A DNA stretch of 64,000 bases. It comes from CAVPUA01 sp963708805. Lineage in GTDB: Bacteria; Actinomycetota; Actinomycetes; Mycobacteriales; Jatrophihabitantaceae. A program made the position numbers and the translations under genes. Shown here in pieces: positions 52,951 to 61,612 of the stretch (positions are counted from its first letter, which is position 1; each line of letters opens with the position of its first letter). Under the pieces are notes generated by a model that had not been told where the DNA came from, did not search any database, and saw nothing but the letters and a program-made list of their open reading frames with translations. The DNA is taken from assembly GCA_963708805.1 (NCBI GenBank), contig CAVPUA010000003.1, positions 2,356,001 to 2,420,000 of the forward strand, in the 5' to 3' direction.

Positions 52951-54345
52951 GTGCCCACGAATACGACCGCGAAGTCACAGGCAGGGCCGCTGAGAGTTGC
53001 TGGCCACACCGGACTTCGCACCCGGCTGACCGCCCTCCTCGCGCTCGTGGTGGCAATCGCCGCGCTGCTCGTGGCTCCCTCGAACGGGTCGGCCACCACC
53101 CCGCCGCCGAATCCGAGCGACCAGCAGCTCTCAGCGGCGCAGCAGGCCAAGGACGCCTTGTCGACGCAGGTGGGCCAGCTCTCGGCGCAGGTCGCGAGCC
53201 TCCAGTCGCAGCTCGACCAGCTCAAGTCCGATGAGGAACTCGCCGAGCAGAAGCTCGCTCTCGCCCTTCAGCAACTCGACGACGCCAAGACGGCCGCGAC
53301 GAAGGCCGCCGACAACGTCAAGACCGCTCAGCAGACCGTGACCGACGCCCGCGCGAAGTACTCCGACTTCGTCCGCACCACCTACATCAGCAGCCCCGTA
53401 ACCGGAACGGCCGGCGCCCTGCTGACGGCGTCGGACCCTGAGGCACTGCTCCAGCACTCGGACTACGTCAACTACACCGCCGACCATCAGCTCAACGCGA
53501 TCGATGCCCTCAACGCGGCCACCGTCGCCAAGTCCAACGCCGACGCCACCGCGCGCGCCGCCGTGCTGAGTCAGCAGAAAGCCACGACGGCCGCGACGAC
53601 GGCCGAGAACAACGCCGTCGCGGCCGTGCAGGCGGCCAACTCCCAGCAGCAGCAGGTGGCCGCCTCCCTCTCGGCCCAGCAGAGCGCGCTGCAGACGGCC
53701 CAGGCCAATCTGGCGACCCTCAACGGCCAACGTCAGGCCTATGACGCGTACCAGGCACAGCAGGCGGCCATCGCTGCTGCGGCGGCAGCGGCCGCGGCGG
53801 CTGCTGCGGCGGCGGCGGCCGCGGCTCGTGCCGCCCATCCCGCGTCGTCCGGGACGGCGCCGTCGGGACCAGCGGTCCCCATCGGCGCGACGAACGGTGG
53901 CTCGTGGACCGCGGCGGCCGGCCAGACCGCGGCGAACCGTGCCCTCGGCTACCTCAACTGGCCCTACGCCTGGGACGGTGGCGGCCTCAGCGGTCCCGGC
54001 CGCGGCGTGTGTGCGGGCGATGGAGCCTTCAACGACTGCCACGTGATCGGCTTCGACTGCTCGGGACTGTCGATGTACGCCTGGGCGCCCTACATCTCGA
54101 TGCCGCACTACGCGGCGTCGCAGTACACCGTGGCCGGCCACATGCACCCCAGCTCGTCGCAGTTCATGCCCGGCGACCTGTTGTTCTGGAGTGACGACGG
54201 GACCGCGGGCGGCATCCACCACGTCGCCATCTACATCGGCAACGGCAAGGTCGTCCAGGCGCCCGAGAGCGGTGACGTCGTCAAGATCACGCCGTGGAAC
54301 CAGGTCGACTCGGGCTACTTCGGTGCCACCCGCCCGCTGACCTGA
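52951..54345 (+). CDS. Secreted NlpC/P60 peptidoglycan endopeptidase with coiled coil
   Basis: 464 residues, intact. A signal-type segment (LTALLALVVAIAALLVAPS, about 29-47), a long Gln/Ala coiled coil (about 60-265), a run of 18 Ala near 273-290, a short Pro/Ser linker and the NlpC/P60 domain (about 320-464). The catalytic Cys370 is in GFDCSGLSMYAW, the His in GGIHHVAIYIG (423/424). The insert GVCAGDGAFNDC before the catalytic Cys is found in one actinobacterial subset. It stands in the place of ripA. GTG 52951 has GAGGGAGATCTCG upstream. A daughter-cell separation or wall-turnover role is likely. Confidence 0.93.
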   Translation: MPTNTTAKSQAGPLRVAGHTGLRTRLTALLALVVAIAALLVAPSNGSATTPPPNPSDQQLSAAQQAKDALSTQVGQLSAQVASLQSQLDQLKSDEELAEQKLALALQQLDDAKTAATKAADNVKTAQQTVTDARAKYSDFVRTTYISSPVTGTAGALLTASDPEALLQHSDYVNYTADHQLNAIDALNAATVAKSNADATARAAVLSQQKATTAATTAENNAVAAVQAANSQQQQVAASLSAQQSALQTAQANLATLNGQRQAYDAYQAQQAAIAAAAAAAAAAAAAAAAAARAAHPASSGTAPSGPAVPIGATNGGSWTAAAGQTAANRALGYLNWPYAWDGGGLSGPGRGVCAGDGAFNDCHVIGFDCSGLSMYAWAPYISMPHYAASQYTVAGHMHPSSSQFMPGDLLFWSDDGTAGGIHHVAIYIGNGKVVQAPESGDVVKITPWNQVDSGYFGATRPLT

Positions 54346-54380
54346 CGTCTCGAACACCTGCCGTCGATGCCGCAGTCGCT

Positions 54381-54386
54381 TACTGT
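54381..54386 (+). promoter_or_regulatory. -10 box of leaderless moaA promoter
   Basis: TACTGT lies 6 bases before ATG 54393, with no ribosome site between. Confidence 0.5.
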
Positions 54387-54392
54387 GGCGTC

Positions 54393-55433
54393 ATGGCGCC
54401 CGATGATCACTTGATCGACGCGTTCGGGCGCGCGGCGACGGATCTGCGGATCTCACTGACCGATCGGTGCCAGTTGCGCTGCACCTACTGCATGCCCGAA
54501 GACGGCTTGCAGTGGCTGCGCAAGTCCGAGCTGCTCGACGACGACGAGATCGTGCGGCTGGCCGACGTGTTCGTGTCACTGGGAGTCGAGAGCATTCGGC
54601 TGACCGGTGGCGAGCCGACGTTGCACCCCCGGCTGCCCGCAATCATCTCGCGTCTCGCCGCGCTCGCCCCACGACCCGAACTGTCGCTCACCACCAATGG
54701 CGTCACCCTCGCCCGTGACGCCGGCGCCCTGGCAACGTCCGGCCTCGACCGGATCAACGTGTCGCTGGACACGCTGGATCGGGAGCGGTTCCGTCGCCTC
54801 ACCCGACGCGATCGACTCGATGACGTCCTTGCCGGACTCGCGGCAACGGCCGCGGCGGGTCTGTCGCCGATCAAGATCAATGCGGTGCTGGCCCGTGAGC
54901 ACAACCTGGACGAGGCCTCGGACCTGGTGGAGTGGGCCCTGCGCAGCGGATACCAGCTGCGCTTCATCGAGCACATGCCACTGGACGCCGACCACACCTG
55001 GAACCGCGACGACATGGTCACGGCCGACGAGATCCTCACCCTGCTCGGCAAGGACTTCACGCTCGTCCCGCTCGGCCACGGTGGCCGCACCGGTCAGGCG
55101 CCCGCCGAGGAGTTCGAGGTGGTGGACGGCCCTGGGTTCGACGCGAGCCGGTCGGTCGGCGGCCGGCGGCCGAGCGTGGGCATCATCGCGTCGGTGACGC
55201 GGCCGTTCTGCCGTGACTGCGACCGGCTGCGCCTGACCGCCGACGGGCAGCTGCGGACGTGCTTGTTCGCGACGGCCGAGACCGACCTACGCGGCCAGTT
55301 GCGCGCGGGCGCGACGGACGACGAGCTGCGCGACACCATCAGGCTCGCCGTACGTGGCAAGCAGGCCGGCCATTCGATCGGCCAGATCGGCTTCGTCCAG
55401 CCGTCCCGCCCGATGTCGGCCATCGGCGGCTGA
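54393..55433 (+). CDS. moaA: GTP 3',8-cyclase MoaA
   Basis: Radical-SAM enzyme for the first step of molybdenum cofactor synthesis. 346 residues, intact. N-terminal cluster motif DRCQLRCTYCMPEDGLQWL (Cx3Cx2C), SIRLTGGEPTLHPRL, SLTTNG, RINVSLDTLDRERF, RFIEHMPLDADHTWNRDD; the second cluster is FCRDCDRLRLTADGQLRTC. The C-terminus ends Gly-Gly as is usual. ATG 54393 is supported by the TACTGT box. No other moa gene is nearby. Confidence 0.95.
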   Translation: MAPDDHLIDAFGRAATDLRISLTDRCQLRCTYCMPEDGLQWLRKSELLDDDEIVRLADVFVSLGVESIRLTGGEPTLHPRLPAIISRLAALAPRPELSLTTNGVTLARDAGALATSGLDRINVSLDTLDRERFRRLTRRDRLDDVLAGLAATAAAGLSPIKINAVLAREHNLDEASDLVEWALRSGYQLRFIEHMPLDADHTWNRDDMVTADEILTLLGKDFTLVPLGHGGRTGQAPAEEFEVVDGPGFDASRSVGGRRPSVGIIASVTRPFCRDCDRLRLTADGQLRTCLFATAETDLRGQLRAGATDDELRDTIRLAVRGKQAGHSIGQIGFVQPSRPMSAIGG

Positions 55434-55447
55434 CTCGCCGAGCAGCT

Positions 55448-55508
55448 CGATCAGGCGAGCGGGCCGTTCGACGGGCCGACAGCGAGCGCCGATCAGCCGA
55501 GTGGGCCG
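55448..55508. repeat. 19-bp direct repeat, 42 bases apart, at convergent gene ends
   Basis: CGATCAGGCGAGCGGGCCG (55448-55466) and CGATCAGCCGAGTGGGCCG (55490-55508) differ at two bases. The second covers the 3' end of the small minus-strand gene including its stop. Confidence 0.7.
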
Positions 55509-55702
55509 CGGGCGATCAGGAACCCACGGCGGTCGAGGAAGTCGGCGAGATGATCGGCGTGCTCGTCACACGCCAGCCAGTGCTTGCGCCGGGCTTCGTC
55601 GTGCAGCGATGGATTGCGCCAGGCGAGGTCGACGGTCGCGGCGGCCCGGCAATCTCGCGCCGAGCACCGCGGTCGCTCCTCGGCGCCGGCTTCCTCTGAC
55701 AT
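55493..55702 (-). CDS. Small conserved actinobacterial protein with Cys/His motif
   Basis: 69 residues: SARDCRAAATVDLAWRNPSLH and WLACDEHADHLADFLDRRGF. The two Cys (CSARDC) and the CDEH group may bind metal. It is widely conserved in actinobacteria; some homologues carry the misleading name acetone carboxylase. ATG 55702 is chosen over TTG 55711 because a TACGTT box lies 7 bases upstream on the minus strand. It converges on moaA. Function unknown. Confidence 0.8.
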   Translation of the reverse strand: MSEEAGAEERPRCSARDCRAAATVDLAWRNPSLHDEARRKHWLACDEHADHLADFLDRRGFLIARGPLG

Positions 55703-55709
55703 CAGAGGC

Positions 55710-55715
55710 AACGTA
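55710..55715 (-). promoter_or_regulatory. -10 box of leaderless small-protein promoter
   Basis: Read on the minus strand, TACGTT lies 7 bases before ATG 55702. Confidence 0.4.
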
Positions 55716-55775
55716 CATCTAGGTCACGTACCTTGAAGCCGAACAGCAACCGCCGTCGGCAAGGAGAGATTTTCA

Positions 55776-57089
55776 GTGACCGCAGCTTCTGGTCTGCCCG
55801 CCATGCCAGCCAGCACGCCGGCGAGCACACCGGCCGCTGACGCCGGCGCGCTCGAGCGGGTGCTGTTCGAGGTGAAGCGGGTGATCGTCGGCCAGGAGCG
55901 CATGGTCGAGCGGCTGATGGTGGGCCTGCTCGCCCGGGGCCACTGCCTGCTCGAAGGCGTGCCCGGCGTCGCCAAGACGCTGGCCGTCGAGACCCTCGCC
56001 AAGACGGTCAGCGGCACGTTCTCGCGTCTGCAGTTCACCCCGGACCTCGTCCCGTCCGACATCGTCGGCACTCGCATCTACCGGCCCGGTTCCGAGCGCT
56101 TCGACACCGAACTGGGCCCGATCATGGCCAACTTCGTCCTGGCCGACGAGATCAACCGGGCGCCCGCGAAGGTCCAGTCGGCACTGCTCGAGGTCATGGC
56201 CGAACGGCAGGTCACCATCGGCGGCCAGCGTTATCCCGTGCCCTCGCCGTTCCTCGTGCTGGCCACGCAGAACCCCATCGAATCCGAGGGCGTGTACCCG
56301 CTACCCGAGGCGCAGCGCGACCGCTTCCTGATGAAGATCAACGTCGACTATCCGAGCGCGGCCGAGGAGCGCGAGATCATCTACCGGATGGGCGTCCAGC
56401 CTCCCGTGGCGACCGCGGTGATCACCACCGACGAACTCGCCCGGCTGCAAGAGACTGCTGCGCGCGTCTTCGTCCACCACGCGATCGTCGACTACGTCGT
56501 CCGGCTGGTCGTGGCCACCCGCCAGCCCAAGCAGTACGGCCTCAACGACGTGGCGGGGTGGGTGGCGTACGGCGCCAGCCCCCGCGCGAGCCTCGGTCTG
56601 GTGGCTGCCGGGCGGGCGATGGCGCTGCTGCGCGGTCGTGACTACGTGCTGCCGCAGGACGTCCTCGACGTCGCCGTCGACGTCCTTCCGCACCGCATGG
56701 TGCTGTCCTACGACGCGATCGCCGACGGCGTGCCCGCCGTGCATGCCGTCCGCCAGGTGCTGCAAGCCGTCCCGTTACCGCAGGTCGCGCCCCGCCAGCG
56801 CTCGGCCGGCAGCTATCCGCCCCCGCAGGGCCAGCCCGGCCAGCCGCAGTACCAGCCGGGCCAGGGCCAGCCCGGGCAGCCGCAGTTCCAGCCGGGCCAG
56901 GGCCAGCCCGGGCAGCCGCAGTACCAGCCGGGCCAGGGACCGGCGCCCCTCGTCTACGGCCGAGCCGCGCAAACCCAGGGTCAGCCGCAGTATCAGCCGC
57001 CCCAGCCGAGCCAGCCGCCCCAGAGTCAGCCCGCGCCTCAGTCCGGACAGCAGCCGCCGGCAGCGAATCCGTGGCCGCCACAGACGTGA
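55776..57089 (+). CDS. moxR: MoxR AAA+ ATPase with Pro/Gln-rich repeat tail
   Basis: 437 residues, intact. AAA+ core (about 25-340): Walker A LLEGVPGVAKTLAVETL, FTPDLVPSDIVG, Walker B FVLADEINRAPAKVQSALLEVM, ATQNPIESEGVYPLPEAQRDRF, and the C-terminal lid. Beyond it lies a 90-residue tail rich in Pro, Gln and Gly with three copies of GQPGQPQYQPGQ (bases 56830-56937). GTG 55776 has AAGGAGAGA upstream. Its stop overlaps the DUF58 GTG. MoxR with DUF58 and VWA proteins forms a chaperone-like set; the mycobacterial set lies, as here, before fabG1-inhA. Confidence 0.94.
   Translation: MTAASGLPAMPASTPASTPAADAGALERVLFEVKRVIVGQERMVERLMVGLLARGHCLLEGVPGVAKTLAVETLAKTVSGTFSRLQFTPDLVPSDIVGTRIYRPGSERFDTELGPIMANFVLADEINRAPAKVQSALLEVMAERQVTIGGQRYPVPSPFLVLATQNPIESEGVYPLPEAQRDRFLMKINVDYPSAAEEREIIYRMGVQPPVATAVITTDELARLQETAARVFVHHAIVDYVVRLVVATRQPKQYGLNDVAGWVAYGASPRASLGLVAAGRAMALLRGRDYVLPQDVLDVAVDVLPHRMVLSYDAIADGVPAVHAVRQVLQAVPLPQVAPRQRSAGSYPPPQGQPGQPQYQPGQGQPGQPQFQPGQGQPGQPQYQPGQGPAPLVYGRAAQTQGQPQYQPPQPSQPPQSQPAPQSGQQPPAANPWPPQT
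56830..56937. repeat. 36-bp tandem repeat x3 in the moxR tail
   Basis: Copies at 56830-56865, 56866-56901 and 56902-56937, nearly identical; each codes 12 residues (QPGQPQYQPGQG, with Phe for Tyr in the second). Confidence 0.95.
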
Positions 57090-57116
57090 GCTCAGACGTG
57101 AGTCCAGACGTGAGCT
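57081..57116. repeat. 12-bp tandem repeat x3 at the moxR/DUF58 junction
   Basis: CAGACGTGAGCT, CAGACGTGAGTC and CAGACGTGAGCT in a row. The TGA of copy 1 stops moxR; the GTGs give DUF58 its start and, in that frame, a repeated Asp-Val-Ser N-terminus. Confidence 0.9.
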
Positions 57117-58098
57117 CAGGTATGGGCCCAGACGCGAACGAGCGGTGAGCTGCCGACGCTGGACCTGACGGCGGCCGAGCCGCTGCTCCGCAAGCTCGAG
57201 CTCACCGTTCGCAACAAGTTGGACGGTCTTCTGCAGGGCAACTATCTCGGGCTGGTACCCGGTCCCGGCACCGAGGCCGGCGAGTCGCGGCCCTACGTGC
57301 CGGGCGACGACGTGCGCCGGATGGACTGGCCGGTGACCGCCCGCACGACAGTCCCGTACGTCCGCCAGACCGTCGCGGATCGCGAGCTCGAGACCTGGAT
57401 CGTCGCCGACCTGTCACCGAGTCTCGACTTCGGGACGGCGAACAGCGAGAAGCGCCAACTCGTCCTCGCCGGCATCACCGCGGTCGCTCACCTGACCGTT
57501 CGCTCGGGCAACCGCATCGGGGCGATCGTCACGACGGGGGAGTCGAGCTACCGGATTCCGGCCCGCGCCGGGGTCGTGCACGCGCGACATCTGATCCGCA
57601 AGGTCGCCGCGACCCCCAAAGCGGCGACAGCCGGCCGGGGCGATCTGGGCGCCGCCCTCGATCAGCTGCGGCGCCCGCCGCGCCGTCGCGGCCTGGTGGC
57701 GGTCGTGTCCGACTTCCTCGGCGACGGTTCGCTGGGAACGTCCGCTGCGGGCGCTGTCGGGTCGTCACCAGCTGCTCGGCATCGAGATCCTCGATCCGCG
57801 CGAACTCGAGCTGCCGCGAGCCGGCCTGGTCACGTTCTCCGATCCCGAGACTGGATCTCAACTCGAGGTTCAGACTTCGGACGCCGGCGTTCGCGCGCGG
57901 TACGCCGACGCCGCCGCGGCCCAGCGGGCCCAGATCGCCGCGACCCTCCGGCACGCCGGCGCCGCGCATCTGCAGTTGCGCACCGATCGCGACTGGATCT
58001 CCGACGTCGTCCGCTTCGTGATCGCCCGGCGCAACGCCTCGGCGGCTGTCACGCACGACGTCGGCCCCGGGGCCGTGGGCGTGGGGGGTTCGCGATGA
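57086..58098 (+). CDS. DUF58 domain protein with VWA-like fold, frameshifted
   Basis: Partner of MoxR. GTG 57086 overlaps the moxR stop and gives MSSDVSPDVSSG from the 12-bp repeat; a surplus base near 57143 then joins it to ELPTLDLTAAEPLLRKLEL. The DUF58 signature is GESRPYVPGDDVRRMDWPVTART and the metal site DLSPSLDFG (DxSxS). A second surplus base near 57742 leads to the C-terminal part ELPRAGLVTFSDPETG ... DVVRFVIARR, ending at TGA 58096-58098. Its stop overlaps the VWA gene ATG. Other GTG/ATG starts (57098, 57110, 57122) are possible. Confidence 0.88.
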
Positions 58099-59051
58099 GC
58101 TTCGCCTCGCCGTACTGGCTGTTGCTCCTCATCGCCGTCGCCGCGATCGCGGCCGGCTACGCCCTGCTGCAGTTGCGCCGCAAGAAGTACGTCGCCCGCT
58201 TCAGCAACGTCGACCTGCTCGCCTCGGTCGCCCCGCGCCGCCCCGGCTGGCGGCGCCATCTGACCTTCGCGCTATTACTCGCGGCGCTCGCCGTGCTGTC
58301 GGTCGGAGTCGCCCGGCCGACCGCGGCCGTCAAGGTTCCCCGCGATCGCGCGACCGTCATGCTCGCCATCGACGTGTCGGAGTCGATGCAGGCCACCGAC
58401 GTCCTGCCGACGCGTATCGACGCCGCGAAGGCGGCCGCCAAGACGTTCGCCGACATCCTGCCCAAGCAGATCAACCTGGGGCTGGTGAAGTTCGGCGGAT
58501 CGGCCAGCGTCGTGCTTCCGCCCTCGCTCGATCGCGACGCGATGAAGACCGCGATCGACGGACTCGAACTCGAGAACTCCACCGCGATCGGCGATGCCGT
58601 GTTGGCCAGCCTGGACTCGATGGACACCTTCGACAAGTCGACGACGGCGAAGGGCGACAAACCGCCGCCGCGGCGAATCGTGCTGATGAGCGACGGTGCC
58701 AACAACAAGGGCCACAGCGTGAGCGACGCGATCACCGCGGCCAAGGCGGACGGCGTCCCCGTGTCGACGATCGCCTTCGGCACCGACGACGGCACCGTCA
58801 CCATCGACGGTGAGACCGTGCCGGTTCCGGCCGACAAGCAGACGCTCAGCGAGCTGGCCAGCCAGACCGGCGGCAGCTTCCACACGGCCGCGTCCGAGCA
58901 GGAACTGTCGTCGGTCTACAAGAACATCGGCTCGCAGATCGGTTACACGACCGCGCAGAAGGACATCAGTTGGCGGTTCCTGATCCTCGGCCTCCTGCTG
59001 GCGCTGGGGGCGGCGGCCACCTCCCTGCTGTGGGCCGGCCGGCTTCTGTGA
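58095..59051 (+). CDS. VWA domain membrane protein
   Basis: 318 residues, intact. Two N-terminal helices (PYWLLLLIAVAAIAAGYALL and LTFALLLAALAVLSVGVA), an extracellular von Willebrand A domain with MIDAS DVSESMQATDV, later Thr in LENSTAIGDAV and Asp in VLMSDGANNKG, then a final helix (FLILGLLLALGAAATSLLW). It corresponds to the third gene of the MoxR-DUF58-VWA set. ATG 58095 overlaps the DUF58 stop. Confidence 0.93.
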   Translation: MSFASPYWLLLLIAVAAIAAGYALLQLRRKKYVARFSNVDLLASVAPRRPGWRRHLTFALLLAALAVLSVGVARPTAAVKVPRDRATVMLAIDVSESMQATDVLPTRIDAAKAAAKTFADILPKQINLGLVKFGGSASVVLPPSLDRDAMKTAIDGLELENSTAIGDAVLASLDSMDTFDKSTTAKGDKPPPRRIVLMSDGANNKGHSVSDAITAAKADGVPVSTIAFGTDDGTVTIDGETVPVPADKQTLSELASQTGGSFHTAASEQELSSVYKNIGSQIGYTTAQKDISWRFLILGLLLALGAAATSLLWAGRLL

Positions 59052-59095
59052 GACAGGCCGCCCCGTCCGATACGGGGTGCGGTTGCCACCTCGAC

Positions 59096-59101
59096 TAGCG
59101 T
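59096..59101 (+). promoter_or_regulatory. -10 box of leaderless fabG promoter
   Basis: TAGCGT lies 7 bases before ATG 59109. Confidence 0.5.
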
Positions 59102-59108
59102 TGCCGGA

Positions 59109-59813
59109 ATGAGCAAGACGATCCTCGTCACCGGCGGCAACCGCGGAATAGGCCTGGCCATCGCCCGCGCCTTCGCCGCCAATGGTGACAACGTGGCGGT
59201 CACCCATCGCAGCGGCGAGGCCCCCGACGGCCTGTTCGGCGTCCGGTGTGACGTCACCGACGGCGAGTCCGTCGACTCGGCGTTCAGTGCCGTCGAGGCC
59301 GAGTTCGGACCGGTCCAGGTCCTCGTCTCGAACGCCGGAATCACCGACGACACCTTGCTCCTGCGGATGAGCGAGGAGTCGTTCGAGCGGGTCGTCGACG
59401 CCAATCTGACCGGCGCCTACCGCGTCGCCAAGCGGGCCGCTTCGGGCATGCTGCGCGCGCGCTCGGGACGGATGATCTTCATCTCGTCGGTCGTCGCCCT
59501 GGCCGGCTCTCCGGGTCAGGCCAACTACGCCGCGAGCAAGGCCGGGCTCATCGGTCTGGCCCGCTCGATCGTGCGCGAACTCGGCAGCCGGTCGATCACG
59601 GCCAACGTGATCGCGCCGGGCTTCATCGAGACCGACATGACCGCCGGGCTGTCGGACGCGCGACGCGACGAGATCCTGGCCGGCGTGCCGCTCAAGCGCT
59701 ACGGCCAGGTCGACGAGGTCGCGGCCACCGCGGTGTTCCTGGCCTCGGACGCCGCCGCGTACATCTCCGGAGTCGTGCTGCCGGTCGACGGCGGTCTCGG
59801 CATGGGCATCTAG
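59109..59813 (+). CDS. fabG: 3-oxoacyl-ACP reductase (MabA/FabG1-like)
   Basis: NADPH-dependent short-chain reductase of fatty-acid elongation. 234 residues, intact. Cofactor motif ILVTGGNRGIGLAIA, VSNAGITDD, catalytic Ser in FISSVVALAG and Tyr/Lys in NYAASKAG, and PVDGGLGMGI at the end. It lies 20 bases before inhA, as mabA does in mycobacteria, so the two probably work in FAS-II elongation. Confidence 0.95.
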   Translation: MSKTILVTGGNRGIGLAIARAFAANGDNVAVTHRSGEAPDGLFGVRCDVTDGESVDSAFSAVEAEFGPVQVLVSNAGITDDTLLLRMSEESFERVVDANLTGAYRVAKRAASGMLRARSGRMIFISSVVALAGSPGQANYAASKAGLIGLARSIVRELGSRSITANVIAPGFIETDMTAGLSDARRDEILAGVPLKRYGQVDEVAATAVFLASDAAAYISGVVLPVDGGLGMGI

Positions 59814-59833
59814 TCACTCTGAAGGGTTGACCA

Positions 59834-60601
59834 ATGGGACTTCTGGACGGCAAGCGACTGCTGATCACCGGCGTGATCACCGACGCCTCGATCGCGTTCG
59901 CCGTGGCCAAGCTCGCCCAGCAGGAGGGTGCTCAAGTCGTCCTGACCGGCTTCGGCCGCATGTCCCTGGTCGAGCGGGTCGCCAAACGGCTGCCCGAGCC
60001 GGCCCCGGTCGTCGAACTCGATGTTGCGTCCCAGGAGCACCTCGATTCGCTGGCCGACCGGGTCCGCGAACACGTCGACGGCGTCGACGGAGTGCTGCAC
60101 TCCATCGGCTTCGCGCCGGCGTCCTGTCTCGGCGGCGGGTTCCTCGAAGCCCCGTGGGAGGACGTGGCCACGGCCGTCCAGGTGTCGGCGTATTCGCTGA
60201 AGTCCCTGGCCGTGGCGGCCCTTCCCTTGTTCAGCGACCAGGGCGGCTCGCTCGTCGGCCTGACCTTCGACGCGACCCAGGCCTGGCCCGCCTACGACTG
60301 GATGGGCGTCGCGAAGGCCGGCCTGGAATCGACCTCGCGCTACCTGGCCCGCGAGCTCGGGCCGCGCCACATCCGGGTCAATCTCGTGGCAGCGGGGCCG
60401 ATTCGGACCATGGCCGCCAAGAGCATCCCGGGCTTCTCGCAGTTCGAGGATGCCTGGAACGGCCGGGCACCGCTGGGCTGGGACAACACCGACGCCGGCC
60501 CGGTCGCCCGCAGCACCCTTGCGCTCATGTCCGACTGGTTCCCGGCGACGACGGGCGAGATCGTCCACGTCGACGGCGGCTTTCACGCCATGGGCGTCTG
60601 A
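59834..60601 (+). CDS. inhA: Enoyl-ACP reductase (InhA/FabI)
   Basis: NADH-dependent reductase of the last step in FAS-II elongation. 255 residues, intact. LLDGKRLLITGVITDASIAF is the family N-terminus; HSIGFAPASCLGGGF, LTFDATQAWPAYDWMGVAK (Tyr-x6-Lys) and GPIRTMAAKSIPGF follow. The pattern is nearer to mycobacterial InhA than to short FabI forms; this alone does not prove mycolic acids. ATG 59834 is preceded by GAAGGG. Confidence 0.94.
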   Translation: MGLLDGKRLLITGVITDASIAFAVAKLAQQEGAQVVLTGFGRMSLVERVAKRLPEPAPVVELDVASQEHLDSLADRVREHVDGVDGVLHSIGFAPASCLGGGFLEAPWEDVATAVQVSAYSLKSLAVAALPLFSDQGGSLVGLTFDATQAWPAYDWMGVAKAGLESTSRYLARELGPRHIRVNLVAAGPIRTMAAKSIPGFSQFEDAWNGRAPLGWDNTDAGPVARSTLALMSDWFPATTGEIVHVDGGFHAMGV

Positions 60602-61612
60602 GTGTGCGGACGCGTTTCTGCTGCTCTCGTTCGGCGGTCCGGAGGGCCCCGACGACGTGCTGCCCTTCCTGCGCAACGTGACCCGTGGACGGGGCATACC
60701 CGACGAGCGACTGGCCGAAGTCGCCGAGCACTATTACCACTTCGGCGGGGTGTCTCCGATCAACGCCCAGAACCGGGCGCTGCTCGCCGCGATCGAGGAC
60801 GACTTCGCGCGCCAACGGCGTCGACCTGCCGTTGTACTGGGGCAATCGCAACTGGGCGCCGTACGTCGACGACACGGTCGCACAGATGCGGGCCGACGGC
60901 GTGACGCGGGCGTTCGTGTTCGCCACCAGCGCGACCGGGGGCTATTCGGGCTGCCGCCAGTACCGGGAGGATCTCGCTCGCGCCCAGTCCGACGACCAAC
61001 CCGGAATGATCAAGCTCCGGCACTATTTCGATCATCCCGGCTTCATCGAGGCGAACGTCGACGCTGTCCGCGCCGCGCTCGCCACCGTCGGCGCCCGACG
61101 CCCGGCTGATCTTCACCGCGCATTCGATCCCGGTGACGATGAACGAGACGGCCGGGCCGTCGGGGGGCCTGTATCTCGCTCAGCAACGCGAGACCGCGCG
61201 TCTGGTCGCCGAGGCCGTCCGCGGCCCGGGCGCTGCCTTCGACCTCGTCTGGCAGTCACGGTCAGGACCGCCGCAAGTGCCCTGGCTGGCTCCCGACGTC
61301 AACGATCATCTGCGATCAGTGGCGGCCGAGGGCACGCGCGCAGTGGTCATCAGCCCGACCGGGTTCGTGTCCGATCACCTCGAAGTGATCTGGGACCTCG
61401 ACAACGAGGCCACGCAGACCGCGGCTGAGCTGGGTATCGATCTCGCGCGGGCGGCCACCGCCGGCACCCATCCGGCCTTCGTCGCCATGATTCGCGAGCT
61501 GCTGCTGGAGCGGACGTCGGGTGCGCCCGCCCGCTCGCTCGGCCGGCTGGGGCTGTGCGGGATCGACTGTCCGCTTGGCTGCTGCCCGTCCCCGCGCCGG
61601 TCGGCCGCCTAG
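60602..61612 (+). CDS. hemH: Ferrochelatase (coproporphyrin type), frameshifted
   Basis: Inserts iron into coproporphyrin III (actinobacterial route). ADAFLLLSFGGPEGPDDVLPFL, YYHFGGVSPINAQNRAL, LPLYWGNRNWAPYVDDTVAQM, ATSATGGYSGCRQYREDL, LIFTAHSIPVTMNET and VISPTGFVSDHLEVIWDLD. The C-terminus LCGIDCPLGCCPS, with Cys in GYSGC, suggests the [2Fe-2S] cluster known in some family members. Surplus bases lie near 60605, 60815 and 61097. GTG 60602 follows the inhA TGA directly. Confidence 0.93.

Noticed and set aside
59109..60601. Presence of InhA as proof of a mycolic-acid organism
   Set aside because: InhA/FabI-like enzymes with FabG and ferrochelatase occur in actinobacteria without mycolates; the window has no mycolate-specific genes.
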